This document shows positions 1 to 8,228 of a stretch of 16,416 nucleotides of DNA, piece by piece. The notes below the pieces were generated by a model. It worked only from the letters and a program-made list of their open reading frames with translations. It searched no databases and was not told where the DNA came from. The translations under genes were made by a program, and so were the position numbers. Position 1 is the first letter of the stretch; each line of letters begins with the position of its first letter. The DNA comes from CAYMAX01 sp964388595. GTDB taxonomy: Bacteria > Bacteroidota > Bacteroidia > Bacteroidales > UBA932. The stretch lies in contig CAYMAX010000032.1 in NCBI GenBank assembly GCA_964388595.1, forward strand, positions 1 through 16,416, written 5' to 3'.

Positions 1-1050
1 CTTTCCAAACAGGGAACTCCCACCATGGGTGGTATTATCATCCTTTTATCGATATTGGTACCTATTCTTCTTTTCGGAAATCTTACCAATATATATGTTC
101 AACTTCTTATTCTGACCACAGTATGGCTCGGATGTCTCGGATTTATAGACGACTATATAAAAGTATTCAAAAAAAATAAGGAAGGGCTCAAGGGTAAATA
201 TAAAATATTGGGACAAGTAGTCTTGGGATTGATAGTGGGACTTACTATCTGTTTCAGCCCCGACATAGTGATAAGGGATAATGTCAAGACAGAAGATGCT
301 CAAGTGGATGCTGTTCAGGTAGCACCTGAAAGCCACAAAAGCACCATTACCACCATCCCGTTCGTTAAGGAAAATGAATTTGATTACGCCTGGCTTGCAC
401 CCGGTACGGGGAAAGTCAAAGAGGTACTTCAGTGGGCAATATACATTCTCGTCATCATTTTCGTCATCACAGCCGTATCCAACGGAACCAATCTGACTGA
501 TGGTATGGATGGACTTGCGGCGGGAGTGACGGCTATTGTGGGCACGACACTCGGTATTCTTGCATACTTCTCAGGTAACATCATCTATTCCAATTATCTA
601 AATATCATGTACCTCCCCAACACAGGGGAGATAGTGATTTTTATGGCCGCCATGATGGGTTCTCTTCTGGGATTTTTGTGGTACAACTCCTACCCTGCCC
701 AAGTATTTATGGGTGACACCGGAAGTCTTGCTCTCGGAGGGATTATCGCAGTGGCAGCCATCCTCATCAGAAAGGAACTTATTATCCCCATCCTATGTGG
801 AATATTCTTGGTAGAATCACTCTCTGTCATCATCCAGAGGGAGTATTTCAGATATACCAAGAGAAAATACGGAGTGGGAAGAAGAGTGTTTAAGATGGCC
901 CCCCTGCATCATCATTTTCAGAAAGAAGGGATACCGGCCCTTATCACCAAACCTGTAAAAGCGATTCCTGAAGCCAAGATAGTAATGAGATTTTGGCTGG
1001 TAGCCATTTTGTTGGCAGTATTAACAATAGTAACATTAAAAGTCAGATAG
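1..1050 (+). CDS. mraY: MraY, phospho-MurNAc-pentapeptide transferase (5' end outside window)
   Basis: MraY is the membrane enzyme that moves phospho-MurNAc-pentapeptide from UDP to undecaprenyl phosphate, giving lipid I. The reading frame is open from base 1, and the visible part (349 residues) begins LSKQGTPTMGG, the conserved early MraY motif. About 70 N-terminal residues are therefore missing upstream, and the ATG at 25 is internal. Numbered from base 1, visible motifs are FIDDYIK (about 48-54, the Asp pair), NLTDGMDGLA (about 164-173), FMGDTGSLALGG (about 236-247) and the histidine loop PLHHHFQ (about 301-307). Many hydrophobic segments alternate with short loops. A hydrophilic stretch at about 93-135 follows the membrane segment after the Asp pair, as I recall for Bacteroidetes MraY. 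The stop lies 2 bases before murD, so the two are surely cotranscribed. Confidence 0.97.
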   Translation, partial: LSKQGTPTMGGIIILLSILVPILLFGNLTNIYVQLLILTTVWLGCLGFIDDYIKVFKKNKEGLKGKYKILGQVVLGLIVGLTICFSPDIVIRDNVKTEDAQVDAVQVAPESHKSTITTIPFVKENEFDYAWLAPGTGKVKEVLQWAIYILVIIFVITAVSNGTNLTDGMDGLAAGVTAIVGTTLGILAYFSGNIIYSNYLNIMYLPNTGEIVIFMAAMMGSLLGFLWYNSYPAQVFMGDTGSLALGGIIAVAAILIRKELIIPILCGIFLVESLSVIIQREYFRYTKRKYGVGRRVFKMAPLHHHFQKEGIPALITKPVKAIPEAKIVMRFWLVAILLAVLTIVTLKVR

Positions 1051-1052
1051 CG

Positions 1053-2387
1053 ATGAAAAGAATTGTAATTTTGGGAGGGGGAGAAAGCGGAGTGGGAGCA
1101 GCTGTGCTTGCAAAGGTCAAGGGATTTGATGTGTTTCTCTCTGACAACAGCACTTTGGAGGATAAATCCAAAGATATTTTACGCAAATATGACATTACCT
1201 TCGAGGAGGGAAGACATTCGAGAAATCTCATTCTCAATGCAGATGAAGTGATTAAAAGCCCGGGGATTCCAGATAGTGCTCCCGTAGTGCAGGAGATACT
1301 TTCACGAAACATCTCTGTGATTTCTGAAATCGAATTTGCAGGCAGATACGATAAATCCAAGAAAATATGCGTGACTGGAAGCAATGGCAAGACTACCACC
1401 ACTTCTCTCATATATTATATGATGAAAAATGCCGGACTCAATGTAGGACTCGCCGGCAACATAGGAGAAAGTTATGCTTTTCAGGTAGCTACAGAACATT
1501 TTGATTATTATGTACTGGAGCTCAGTAGCTTCCAACTGGACGGAATGTATGAATTCAAAGCAGATATAGCAATACTCCTCAACATCACCCCTGACCATCT
1601 CGACAGATATGATCACAATATGCAAAACTATATCAAAGCCAAATTCCGTATCACACGCAATATGTCTGAAGATGATTGCTTCATATTTTGCGATGACGAC
1701 AGCATCACACTCGGACACCTCAAGGAGATAGTGATAAGGGCACAGATGCTGCCTTTCTCACAGACTCATAAGGTCGAAAATGGTGGATACGTCAGTGATG
1801 GCAATATGGTGGTCTCATACCAGGGAGATGTCTACTCGATGTTGGTCAAAGACATTTCTCTTTCAGGAAAGCATAATGTCTATAACACTCTTGCTGCAGC
1901 CATCACCGGTAAAATTCTAAAAATTACAAATTCCGTCATACGTGAAAGTTTTGCCACATTTCAGGGAGTAGAGCACAGACTTGAGAAGGTGCTTACGATA
2001 CGCGGAGTCCTCTATATCAACGATTCCAAAGCTACAAATGTCAACTCTACATGGTATGCTCTCGAAAGTATGGACCGTCCTGTAATACTGATAGCCGGCG
2101 GCACAGACAAAGGCAATGATTATTCAGAAATATACGATTTGGTCAAGGAAAAAGTAAAAGCTCTGATATGTCTGGGTGTAGACAATAAGAAGCTTCACGA
2201 CAACTTCGAAGACAAAGTCCCGAGAATAGTCGATGTAACATCGGCTCAAGATGCTGTAAAAGAAGCTTATGATATGGCCGAAACAGGAGATGTGGTACTT
2301 CTCTCTCCCTGTTGCGCCAGCTTTGACCTCTTCAAAAACTACGAAGACAGAGGAAAACAATTTAAGGAGGCAGTAAGAGCATTGTAA
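1053..2387 (+). CDS. murD: MurD, UDP-MurNAc-L-alanine:D-glutamate ligase
   Basis: MurD is the cytoplasmic ATP-dependent ligase that adds D-glutamate to UDP-MurNAc-L-Ala. The protein has 444 residues, normal for the family. The N-terminal Rossmann-like motif GGGESGVG is at 8-15. The ATP P-loop GSNGKTTTTS is at 109-118. ELSSFQL (156-162) and NITPDHLDRY (177-186) mark the central domain. EHRLE (307-311), NDSKATN (323-329), GGTDKG (349-354) and SPCCASFD (418-425) mark the C-terminal ligase domain. I chose the ATG at 1053, two bases after the mraY stop, because MKRIVILGGG begins right at the first beta strand. A longer TTG start at 993 would add 20 residues that are only mraY read in another frame. 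ftsW follows 4 bases after the stop. Confidence 0.97.
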   Translation: MKRIVILGGGESGVGAAVLAKVKGFDVFLSDNSTLEDKSKDILRKYDITFEEGRHSRNLILNADEVIKSPGIPDSAPVVQEILSRNISVISEIEFAGRYDKSKKICVTGSNGKTTTTSLIYYMMKNAGLNVGLAGNIGESYAFQVATEHFDYYVLELSSFQLDGMYEFKADIAILLNITPDHLDRYDHNMQNYIKAKFRITRNMSEDDCFIFCDDDSITLGHLKEIVIRAQMLPFSQTHKVENGGYVSDGNMVVSYQGDVYSMLVKDISLSGKHNVYNTLAAAITGKILKITNSVIRESFATFQGVEHRLEKVLTIRGVLYINDSKATNVNSTWYALESMDRPVILIAGGTDKGNDYSEIYDLVKEKVKALICLGVDNKKLHDNFEDKVPRIVDVTSAQDAVKEAYDMAETGDVVLLSPCCASFDLFKNYEDRGKQFKEAVRAL

Positions 2388-2391
2388 TAAT

Positions 2392-3624
2392 ATGGCAGAG
2401 ACAGTTCAAACACCGGTTAAGAAAAAGACCTTCATCAGTAAGTTGAAGGGAGATAGAGGTATCTGGGTGATAATAATATTATTGGCCCTCATATCGATAG
2501 CTTCGGTGTACTCATCTTCGAGCTCTCTCGCTTTCAAAAACGGGACATCCACTTTCTCATATCTTCTCAAGCAGATGGGCTTCGTTATTATAGGTTTGGG
2601 GGTATTGATAGGTTGCTATATCATCCCACTCGGTTGGTACCGTAAGGCTTCATATCTTCTCCTCGCCATCTCTGCCGGACTGCTGCTATACACTATTTTC
2701 AAAGGGGTAGTACTCAACAGTGCTTCTCGTTGGATAAACATAGGGCCACTCTCTTTTCAGCCATCTGAGTTGGCCAAGGTATCAGTAGTACTCTACCTGG
2801 CCCGCATTCTCGAAGTATCTAAACTTGACACTTTCAAAGAATATGTTCTCAAGATACTTCTTCCCATCGGTGTCATCTGCTTACTATGTCTTTATGGTAG
2901 TGTATCTGCCACTATGATAATAGCCGGTATTACCTTCATTATCCTTTTATGCGCAGGTATCAAATGGAATTACATCTGGAAAACCATTGGAATTGTGATA
3001 GTGGCAGTGGGACTGATTTTCTTAATTCACCATTTCTTCGGAGTCTTTTCAAGAATTGACACATTCGAAGCGAGAATCGAAAGATTTTTCTCAAACGATG
3101 ATTCTAAGATGACTCCTGAAGAGAAGAAAGAGAGAGCTGACAAAGATTTCCAATCAGAACAGGCCATACAAGCCATTCAACTCGGGGGCATAATAGGAAG
3201 AGGCCCGGGCAACAGTATCAAACGCGATGTCCTCCCTCATCCCTATTCCGATTTTATATATGCCAATATCGTAGAAGAGTGGGGACTGCTTGGAGGTATA
3301 CTGGTAATGATGCTTTACATTTGGTTTTTCTATCGATGTATCATCATTGCCAAATCTTGTAAAAAAACATTTTCCACAATAGTAGTACTGGGATTAGCAC
3401 TACTCATAGTGATGCAGGCAGTCACACACATCCTGGTCAATATTGGCATTTTCCCCGTTACAGGACAGACACTGCCTATGATAAGCCTCGGAGGGACATC
3501 TCTCGTGATAATGAGTTGTGCCTTCGGAATAATACTTTCGGTCAACAGAACCATCGAAATAACTATTGAAAAAGAAGCCGTCGAACAAAACAATGAACTC
3601 ATCGAAGAAGAAAATAATAATTAG
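2392..3624 (+). CDS. ftsW: FtsW, SEDS-family septal peptidoglycan polymerase
   Basis: FtsW is the multi-pass SEDS glycosyltransferase that works with a class B PBP (FtsI, probably encoded upstream outside the window) to polymerise lipid II at the septum. The protein has 410 residues, with a cytoplasmic N-terminal tail of about 23 residues and then a series of hydrophobic helices. SEDS signatures are SRWINIGPLSFQPSELAK (about 112-129), QAIQLGGIIGRGPGNS (about 260-275), YSDFIYANIVEEWG (about 285-298) and PVTGQTLPMISLGGTS (355-370). Asp287 in YSDFIYA aligns with the catalytic Asp of SEDS enzymes. The region carrying GRGPGNS and YSDF and the position beside murG favour FtsW over RodA. The Asn- and Glu-rich C-terminal tail overlaps the start of murG by 32 bases. 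Confidence 0.95.
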   Translation: MAETVQTPVKKKTFISKLKGDRGIWVIIILLALISIASVYSSSSSLAFKNGTSTFSYLLKQMGFVIIGLGVLIGCYIIPLGWYRKASYLLLAISAGLLLYTIFKGVVLNSASRWINIGPLSFQPSELAKVSVVLYLARILEVSKLDTFKEYVLKILLPIGVICLLCLYGSVSATMIIAGITFIILLCAGIKWNYIWKTIGIVIVAVGLIFLIHHFFGVFSRIDTFEARIERFFSNDDSKMTPEEKKERADKDFQSEQAIQAIQLGGIIGRGPGNSIKRDVLPHPYSDFIYANIVEEWGLLGGILVMMLYIWFFYRCIIIAKSCKKTFSTIVVLGLALLIVMQAVTHILVNIGIFPVTGQTLPMISLGGTSLVIMSCAFGIILSVNRTIEITIEKEAVEQNNELIEEENNN

Positions 3625-4708
3625 CGGTGGAGGAACAGGCGGTCACATTTTCCCCGCACTCTCCATAGCATCTGCTCTCAAAGAGATAGATTCCGATATC
3701 GATATTCTTTTTGTGGGGGCAGAAGGCAAAATGGAGATGGAACGAGTGCCTGCAGCAGGATACCCCATCAAGGGGCTTCCGGTAGCCGGATTGCAAAGGA
3801 AGTTATCCCTTTCAAATCTTGCCCTCCCTTTTAAGGTGGCTAAGAGCCTTAAAATGGCAGAAAAGATAATAAAAGATTTCCGTCCCGATGTCGCTGTCGG
3901 GGTAGGTGGATATGCAAGTGCCCCTTTGCTTTGGAAAGCAGCTGCCATGCACATCCCCTGCCTCATCCAGGAACAGAATTCGTATGCTGGTCTCACCAAT
4001 AAAATGTTGGGCCGGAAAGCATCTTCAATATGTGTTGCCTATCGTGGGATGGAGAAGTTCTTCCCCAAAGACAAAATAATATTTACCGGCAATCCGATAA
4101 GGAAAGAGATACACCCCTACTCTGAAGCAGAAAGAAAAGAAGGATACGATTTTTTCCATCTTATCCCCGATTTACCCTGTGTGTTAATCGTAGGTGGCAG
4201 CCTGGGATGTGGTACTCTGAATTCAACTATGAAGAAGTGGTATGTAGAGAGAGGAGATGAAGCCCCCTATCAGATTATCTGGCAAAGTGGAAAATTGTAC
4301 AGAAACAATATCGAATCATTCTTGAAAGAACATCACAGTACCCATATTCACAATTTCGATTTCATTTCAAGGATGGACCTTGCTTTTGCTACTGCTACCA
4401 TAGTGGTATCAAGAGCAGGTGCGGGCACCATCTCTGAACTATGTGCAGCAGGCAAAGCAGCCATCTTCGTCCCTTCACCATCAGTAGCAGAAGACCACCA
4501 GACACACAATGCAATGGCACTTGTAGAGCAGGATGCTGCAGTGATGGTCAGAGATGATGCCGCCTCACAACAACTCATCCCCGCTTTTGAAAAACTTCTT
4601 TCAGACAAAGAGGCTGTTTCAAAGTTGGAAAAAAATATTTTCTCCCTCGCCAAACCTGATGCCTCCCATACCATAGCACAGGAAGTCCTTAAATTGATAA
4701 AGAAATGA
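3593..4708 (+). CDS. murG: MurG, lipid II synthase (GlcNAc transferase)
   Basis: MurG is the peripheral membrane GT-B enzyme that transfers GlcNAc from UDP-GlcNAc to lipid I, making lipid II. The protein has 371 residues. The first glycine-rich loop GGGTGGHIFPAL is at 12-23. GGYASAP (105-111) and QEQNSYAGLTNK (126-137) lie in the N-terminal acceptor domain. GNPIR (166-170), a second glycine-rich loop GGSLGCG (201-207), SRAGAGTISEL (273-283) and PSPSVAEDHQTHNA (294-307) lie in the UDP-GlcNAc-binding domain. I chose the ATG at 3593 because the motif then starts near residue 10. A TTG at 3566 would add nine residues that are only ftsW read in another frame. The gene starts 32 bases inside ftsW and ends with an ATGA overlap with murC. 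The loop GGSLGCG differs from the usual GGSxGA form. Confidence 0.96.
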   Translation: MNSSKKKIIISGGGTGGHIFPALSIASALKEIDSDIDILFVGAEGKMEMERVPAAGYPIKGLPVAGLQRKLSLSNLALPFKVAKSLKMAEKIIKDFRPDVAVGVGGYASAPLLWKAAAMHIPCLIQEQNSYAGLTNKMLGRKASSICVAYRGMEKFFPKDKIIFTGNPIRKEIHPYSEAERKEGYDFFHLIPDLPCVLIVGGSLGCGTLNSTMKKWYVERGDEAPYQIIWQSGKLYRNNIESFLKEHHSTHIHNFDFISRMDLAFATATIVVSRAGAGTISELCAAGKAAIFVPSPSVAEDHQTHNAMALVEQDAAVMVRDDAASQQLIPAFEKLLSDKEAVSKLEKNIFSLAKPDASHTIAQEVLKLIKK

Positions 4709-6066
4709 AAAATATCTATCTCATAGGAATTGGTGGTATCGGAATGAGTGCCTTGGCAAGATACTACAAAAGATCTGGATACAATGTCTCCGGGTATGAC
4801 CGTACTGCCAGTCACCTCACCCAGCACCTCGAAGAAGAAGGTATAGACATTCATTATGAAGACAATATCAATCTCATTCCCAATGATATAGAAAACACTC
4901 TTGTCATTTATACTCCCGCTGTACCCCATGACCTTTCTGAAATGGTCTATGTACGGGAACATAATTACAAACTCGTCAAACGTTCACAGGCTTTAGGTGA
5001 GGTAGCAAGATTTAAGGAATGTCTTGCAATATCAGGCACACATGGTAAGACCACTACAAGCACACTCTTAGCGCATATCCTTATCGACAGTGGAGAGGGA
5101 TGCAGTGCCTTTCTTGGAGGCATTTCCAAAAATTATCATTCCAATCTTTTAGTACGACTCAGTCCGGTGCTCGTGGCAGAGGCAGATGAATTTGACCGTT
5201 CCTTCCTTCAACTATATCCCGATATAGCTGTCATCACCGCTATGGATGCAGATCATCTCGACATTTATTCAGATGTCGACCACCTCAGAGAGGCCTTTAT
5301 CGAATTTGCAAGTCAGGTAAAAAGCATCCTTATAGTTAAAAAGGGACTCGAATCATATTTTACACACCCGAAAGTGAGGGCAAAAGTGTTTACCTACTCT
5401 TTCGACAATCCTTCTTCAGATTTTTATGCTTCTCAGATAGTTGTCTCCAATGAAGGATATTTCCGTTTCACATTCAATGCCCATGGGACGGTATTGGAAA
5501 ATTGCACACTTGGCATCCCGGGTTGGGTAAATGTTGAGAATGCCATTGCAGCATCAGCTGTTGCATTTATGCATGGAGTGGCACTTTATAAACTCAAGAC
5601 AGCTTTAGCATGCTTCCAAGGTGTCGAAAGAAGATTTGATGTCCATATCAACACCCCTCATTGTGTCTACATCGATGACTATGCCCATCATCCCAATGAG
5701 ATCTCTGCTGCCATATCTTCCATCAGGGAGATGTTCCCGGGAAGAAATCTTTGCGGAGTATTTCAGCCACATTTATACACCAGAACAAGAGACTTTTATA
5801 TAGATTTCGCAAAAAGCCTCAGTGCCCTTGACAGGCTTATTCTTCTCCCCATTTATCCCGCCAGAGAAGAGCCTATTCCTGAGATTACTTCGGAAATCAT
5901 TCTCGAAAGAGTCACTATTCCCAATAAGAGAATCATACCTAAAAATGCTCTTTTGGAAGTGATTAACGACACCGATATTGATATACTTGTCACATTCGGG
6001 GCAGGTGATATCGATAGGTTCGTTGAACCTATTACACAACTATTGAAGGAGAAGATGAAATGCTGA
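4705..6066 (+). CDS. murC: MurC, UDP-MurNAc:L-alanine ligase
   Basis: MurC is the cytoplasmic ATP-dependent ligase that adds L-alanine to UDP-MurNAc, the first amino acid of the stem peptide. The protein has 453 residues. Motifs in order are GIGGIGMSALA (8-18, Rossmann domain), the ATP loop GTHGKTTTS (111-119), EADEFDRSF (159-167), DADHLDIY (about 181-188), DDYAHHP (324-330), FQPHLYTRT (about 353-361) and FGAGDID (431-437). GTHGKTTT and the DDYAHHP motif separate MurC from MurD, MurE and MurF. It starts on the ATGA that also ends murG and overlaps ftsQ by 7 bases, which suggests translational coupling on both sides. There is no ddl gene between murC and ftsQ. Confidence 0.97.
   Translation: MKNIYLIGIGGIGMSALARYYKRSGYNVSGYDRTASHLTQHLEEEGIDIHYEDNINLIPNDIENTLVIYTPAVPHDLSEMVYVREHNYKLVKRSQALGEVARFKECLAISGTHGKTTTSTLLAHILIDSGEGCSAFLGGISKNYHSNLLVRLSPVLVAEADEFDRSFLQLYPDIAVITAMDADHLDIYSDVDHLREAFIEFASQVKSILIVKKGLESYFTHPKVRAKVFTYSFDNPSSDFYASQIVVSNEGYFRFTFNAHGTVLENCTLGIPGWVNVENAIAASAVAFMHGVALYKLKTALACFQGVERRFDVHINTPHCVYIDDYAHHPNEISAAISSIREMFPGRNLCGVFQPHLYTRTRDFYIDFAKSLSALDRLILLPIYPAREEPIPEITSEIILERVTIPNKRIIPKNALLEVINDTDIDILVTFGAGDIDRFVEPITQLLKEKMKC
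6046..6051 (+). promoter_or_regulatory. Shine-Dalgarno-like site for ftsQ
   Basis: AAGGAG lies 8 bases before the ATG at 6060, inside the end of murC. It supports that ATG as the ftsQ start. Strong sites of this kind are few in this window, so it stands out. Part of the match could simply be murC coding sequence (the codons for LLKEK). Confidence 0.5.
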
Positions 6067-6872
6067 AAAAGATAATCACATACATCTTCTTTATTCTGCT
6101 GACCGTCCTCTTCTCGGCCTATTTTTATTTTGCTTCCATCTTAAGAACCAAGGGGGCAGCCAATGAAATATGCAGGAGCATCAGAGTGACCATACTCGAC
6201 AGCAATGTCAACAGATTCGTCTCTAAAGAAGAGGTCATCGGAATACTCAACAATTCTCATCTCCCCCCTATAGGAAGAAGAATCGACTCACTCAACCTCA
6301 ATTCAATAGAGGAATTGCTCAACCGGAGGAGTGCCATCAAGAAAAGTGATGTATCGATAGACCGTGAAGGATTGCTCAATGTATTTGTCACACAGAGAAG
6401 ACCGGTACTGAGAATAGAGACTCCTCAGGGAGGTTTTTATGTAGATGATTCTCAATATGTATTTCCTTTGGTTCACACTTTCACTTCTTATGTGCCGATA
6501 GTATCAGGGAACATACCTATCAATCTTCATCAGGGCTATCGTGGCACAGTGGACCAGGAAGACCGCAAATGGATGACGCAAATCATCAAGTTTGGAGAAT
6601 TTATAGACCAAAACGAGTTTTGGAGAGCACAGATACAACAGATTTATATAAGCAACAATAAGGATATTCTCCTTTTTACCCGCGTGGGAAATCAGGTCAT
6701 CAATTTCGGGTCTTTTGATGATATTGAATATAAATTTGCAAAGCTCGATAGTTTTTATAATAATGTAGCCCCTATCTATGGTTGGAATAAATACTCTGTC
6801 ATTAATCTAAAGTATTCCAATCAGATAGTGTGCACAAAAGAGAAGAACAATAAAAAAATAAAATATGAGTAA
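6060..6872 (+). CDS. ftsQ: FtsQ/DivIB-type cell division protein
   Basis: FtsQ is a single-pass inner-membrane protein of the divisome that links early ring proteins to the septal synthesis enzymes. The protein has 270 residues. A short basic N-terminus (MLKK) precedes one membrane helix at about 5-27. A POTRA-like segment follows at about 42-118 (VTILDSNVNRFVSKEEV onwards, ending in VTQRRPVLRI). The beta-rich FtsQ domain extends to about 255. The ending NLKYSNQIVCTKEK at about 249-262 is, as I recall, typical of Bacteroidetes FtsQ. Sequence conservation in this family is low, so position between murC and ftsA is part of the evidence. The gene overlaps murC by 7 bases and ftsA by 8. Confidence 0.93.
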   Translation: MLKKIITYIFFILLTVLFSAYFYFASILRTKGAANEICRSIRVTILDSNVNRFVSKEEVIGILNNSHLPPIGRRIDSLNLNSIEELLNRRSAIKKSDVSIDREGLLNVFVTQRRPVLRIETPQGGFYVDDSQYVFPLVHTFTSYVPIVSGNIPINLHQGYRGTVDQEDRKWMTQIIKFGEFIDQNEFWRAQIQQIYISNNKDILLFTRVGNQVINFGSFDDIEYKFAKLDSFYNNVAPIYGWNKYSVINLKYSNQIVCTKEKNNKKIKYE

Positions 6873-8214
6873 TTATGTAGCTGCTATCGATTTGGGCACC
6901 ACCAAAGTCATCACCATCGTCGGGGAGAAGACTGTGGCCGGTGTGAAAATCATAGCATATGCAGAGACTCCCTCCGAAGGTGTAATGAGAGGTGAGGTGG
7001 TCAACATACAAAAAGTCCTGAACTCTCTTCTTCCATCTGTTGCCTCGGCCAGACAACAAATCGAAGATACCGGATACACTCTTAATGATGTATATGTTGG
7101 GATAGCAGGCCAGAATATCCGATGCGACTCCGGTTCCATCAAGCGTCAACGCAGCAATCCCACTGCATTAATCACCAAAGATGAGACCAATTCTATGCTG
7201 GAAGAGATGTACAATTCCCGAGTAGCACCTGGGGAACAGGTCCTGCATGTCATACCTCAATCCTACAATGTAGATGAACACATGGAGATATCAGAACCAG
7301 AAGGGATGGAAGGAAAAGAGATAGACGGCAATTACAGATTGTTTTATGGCAGAGTCAATTCGGCCACCCACAGTCAGTCTGTCATCACCAGGTCCGGACT
7401 TCACTTAAAAAAACTCATACTGGAGCCTATAGCTTCTGCACGTGCTCTTCTCACTGACGATGAAAAGGAACTTGGAGTAGCTATGGTAGATATTGGAGGG
7501 GGCACCACAGACCTTCTCATCTATTTCGACAACACCATCAGGCACACGGCCGTCATACCATTTGGAGGCAATTCCATAACTGAAGATATCCGTCAGATAT
7601 GCGGCGTCTCTCTTAAAAATGCTGAAGGGCTTAAGAAGGTGCATGGTTCGTGTATAAGTGAATACGCCCAGGATGGCAAAACCATCGCCATCAAAGGGAA
7701 AGATGGAGAAATAACAAAAGAAATCCCATTCAAACTTCTATCGGAAGCTATCGAAGCGAGAGTAAGCGAAATTATCGCATCAGTACTCTACGAGATAGAA
7801 AAATCTACTTACAAAGACAAAATCAAAAAGGGAATTGTACTTACAGGTGGCACTTCAAATCTCAACCATATTTCAAGCCTCACCAAACAGATCACAGGAT
7901 ATGATGTGAGAATCGCATTCCCCAATGAAAATGTTATCATGCCCAATTCTGTAGAAGATATTTACAAGCCCGGAGCATCTACAGCTGTAGGACTTGTCCT
8001 CAAGGGATTTGACATAGAAGCAGGATTGGAAGAAGAGAAGATAGCATCCAAAGAACAGCCACTGACAGACATCTTCGGAAGAGCAGTCTCAGAAGAAAGT
8101 ACCAAATCGAAGAATACGCCAAACAGGACACCAAAAGCCAATCGAAAAGGGATGAAAGAGAGACTTGGCGGGATGATAGACAACCTTTTTGCAATGCCCG
8201 AAGATGATGCCTAA
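6865..8214 (+). CDS. ftsA: FtsA, actin-like FtsZ membrane anchor
   Basis: FtsA is an actin-fold ATPase that polymerises under the membrane, tethers FtsZ and recruits later division proteins. The protein has 449 residues. The phosphate-1 motif AIDLGTTKV is at 7-15. The SHS2/1C region follows, including VYVGIAGQNIRC (about 76-87). The phosphate-2 motif MVDIGGGTTDLLIY is at 207-220 and the adenosine motif GIVLTGGTSN at 323-332. A polar linker (about 385-426) leads to a C-terminal amphipathic segment, KGMKERLGGMIDNLF (428-442), which fits the membrane-targeting helix of FtsA. The start overlaps the ftsQ end by 8 bases. ftsZ follows after 14 bases. Confidence 0.97.
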   Translation: MSNYVAAIDLGTTKVITIVGEKTVAGVKIIAYAETPSEGVMRGEVVNIQKVLNSLLPSVASARQQIEDTGYTLNDVYVGIAGQNIRCDSGSIKRQRSNPTALITKDETNSMLEEMYNSRVAPGEQVLHVIPQSYNVDEHMEISEPEGMEGKEIDGNYRLFYGRVNSATHSQSVITRSGLHLKKLILEPIASARALLTDDEKELGVAMVDIGGGTTDLLIYFDNTIRHTAVIPFGGNSITEDIRQICGVSLKNAEGLKKVHGSCISEYAQDGKTIAIKGKDGEITKEIPFKLLSEAIEARVSEIIASVLYEIEKSTYKDKIKKGIVLTGGTSNLNHISSLTKQITGYDVRIAFPNENVIMPNSVEDIYKPGASTAVGLVLKGFDIEAGLEEEKIASKEQPLTDIFGRAVSEESTKSKNTPNRTPKANRKGMKERLGGMIDNLFAMPEDDA

Positions 8215-8228
8215 AAAAGAGAAATGCC

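Noticed and set aside
993..1052. TTG start giving murD 20 more residues
   Set aside because: The added residues are mraY read in another frame. The ATG at 1053 puts the Rossmann motif at the expected distance.
3316..3323. TACATTTG on the plus strand inside ftsW, the same octamer as the proposed rimP promoter box
   Set aside because: It encodes Tyr-Ile-Trp in a membrane helix of FtsW, and no gene start follows at a useful distance. A chance match is likely.
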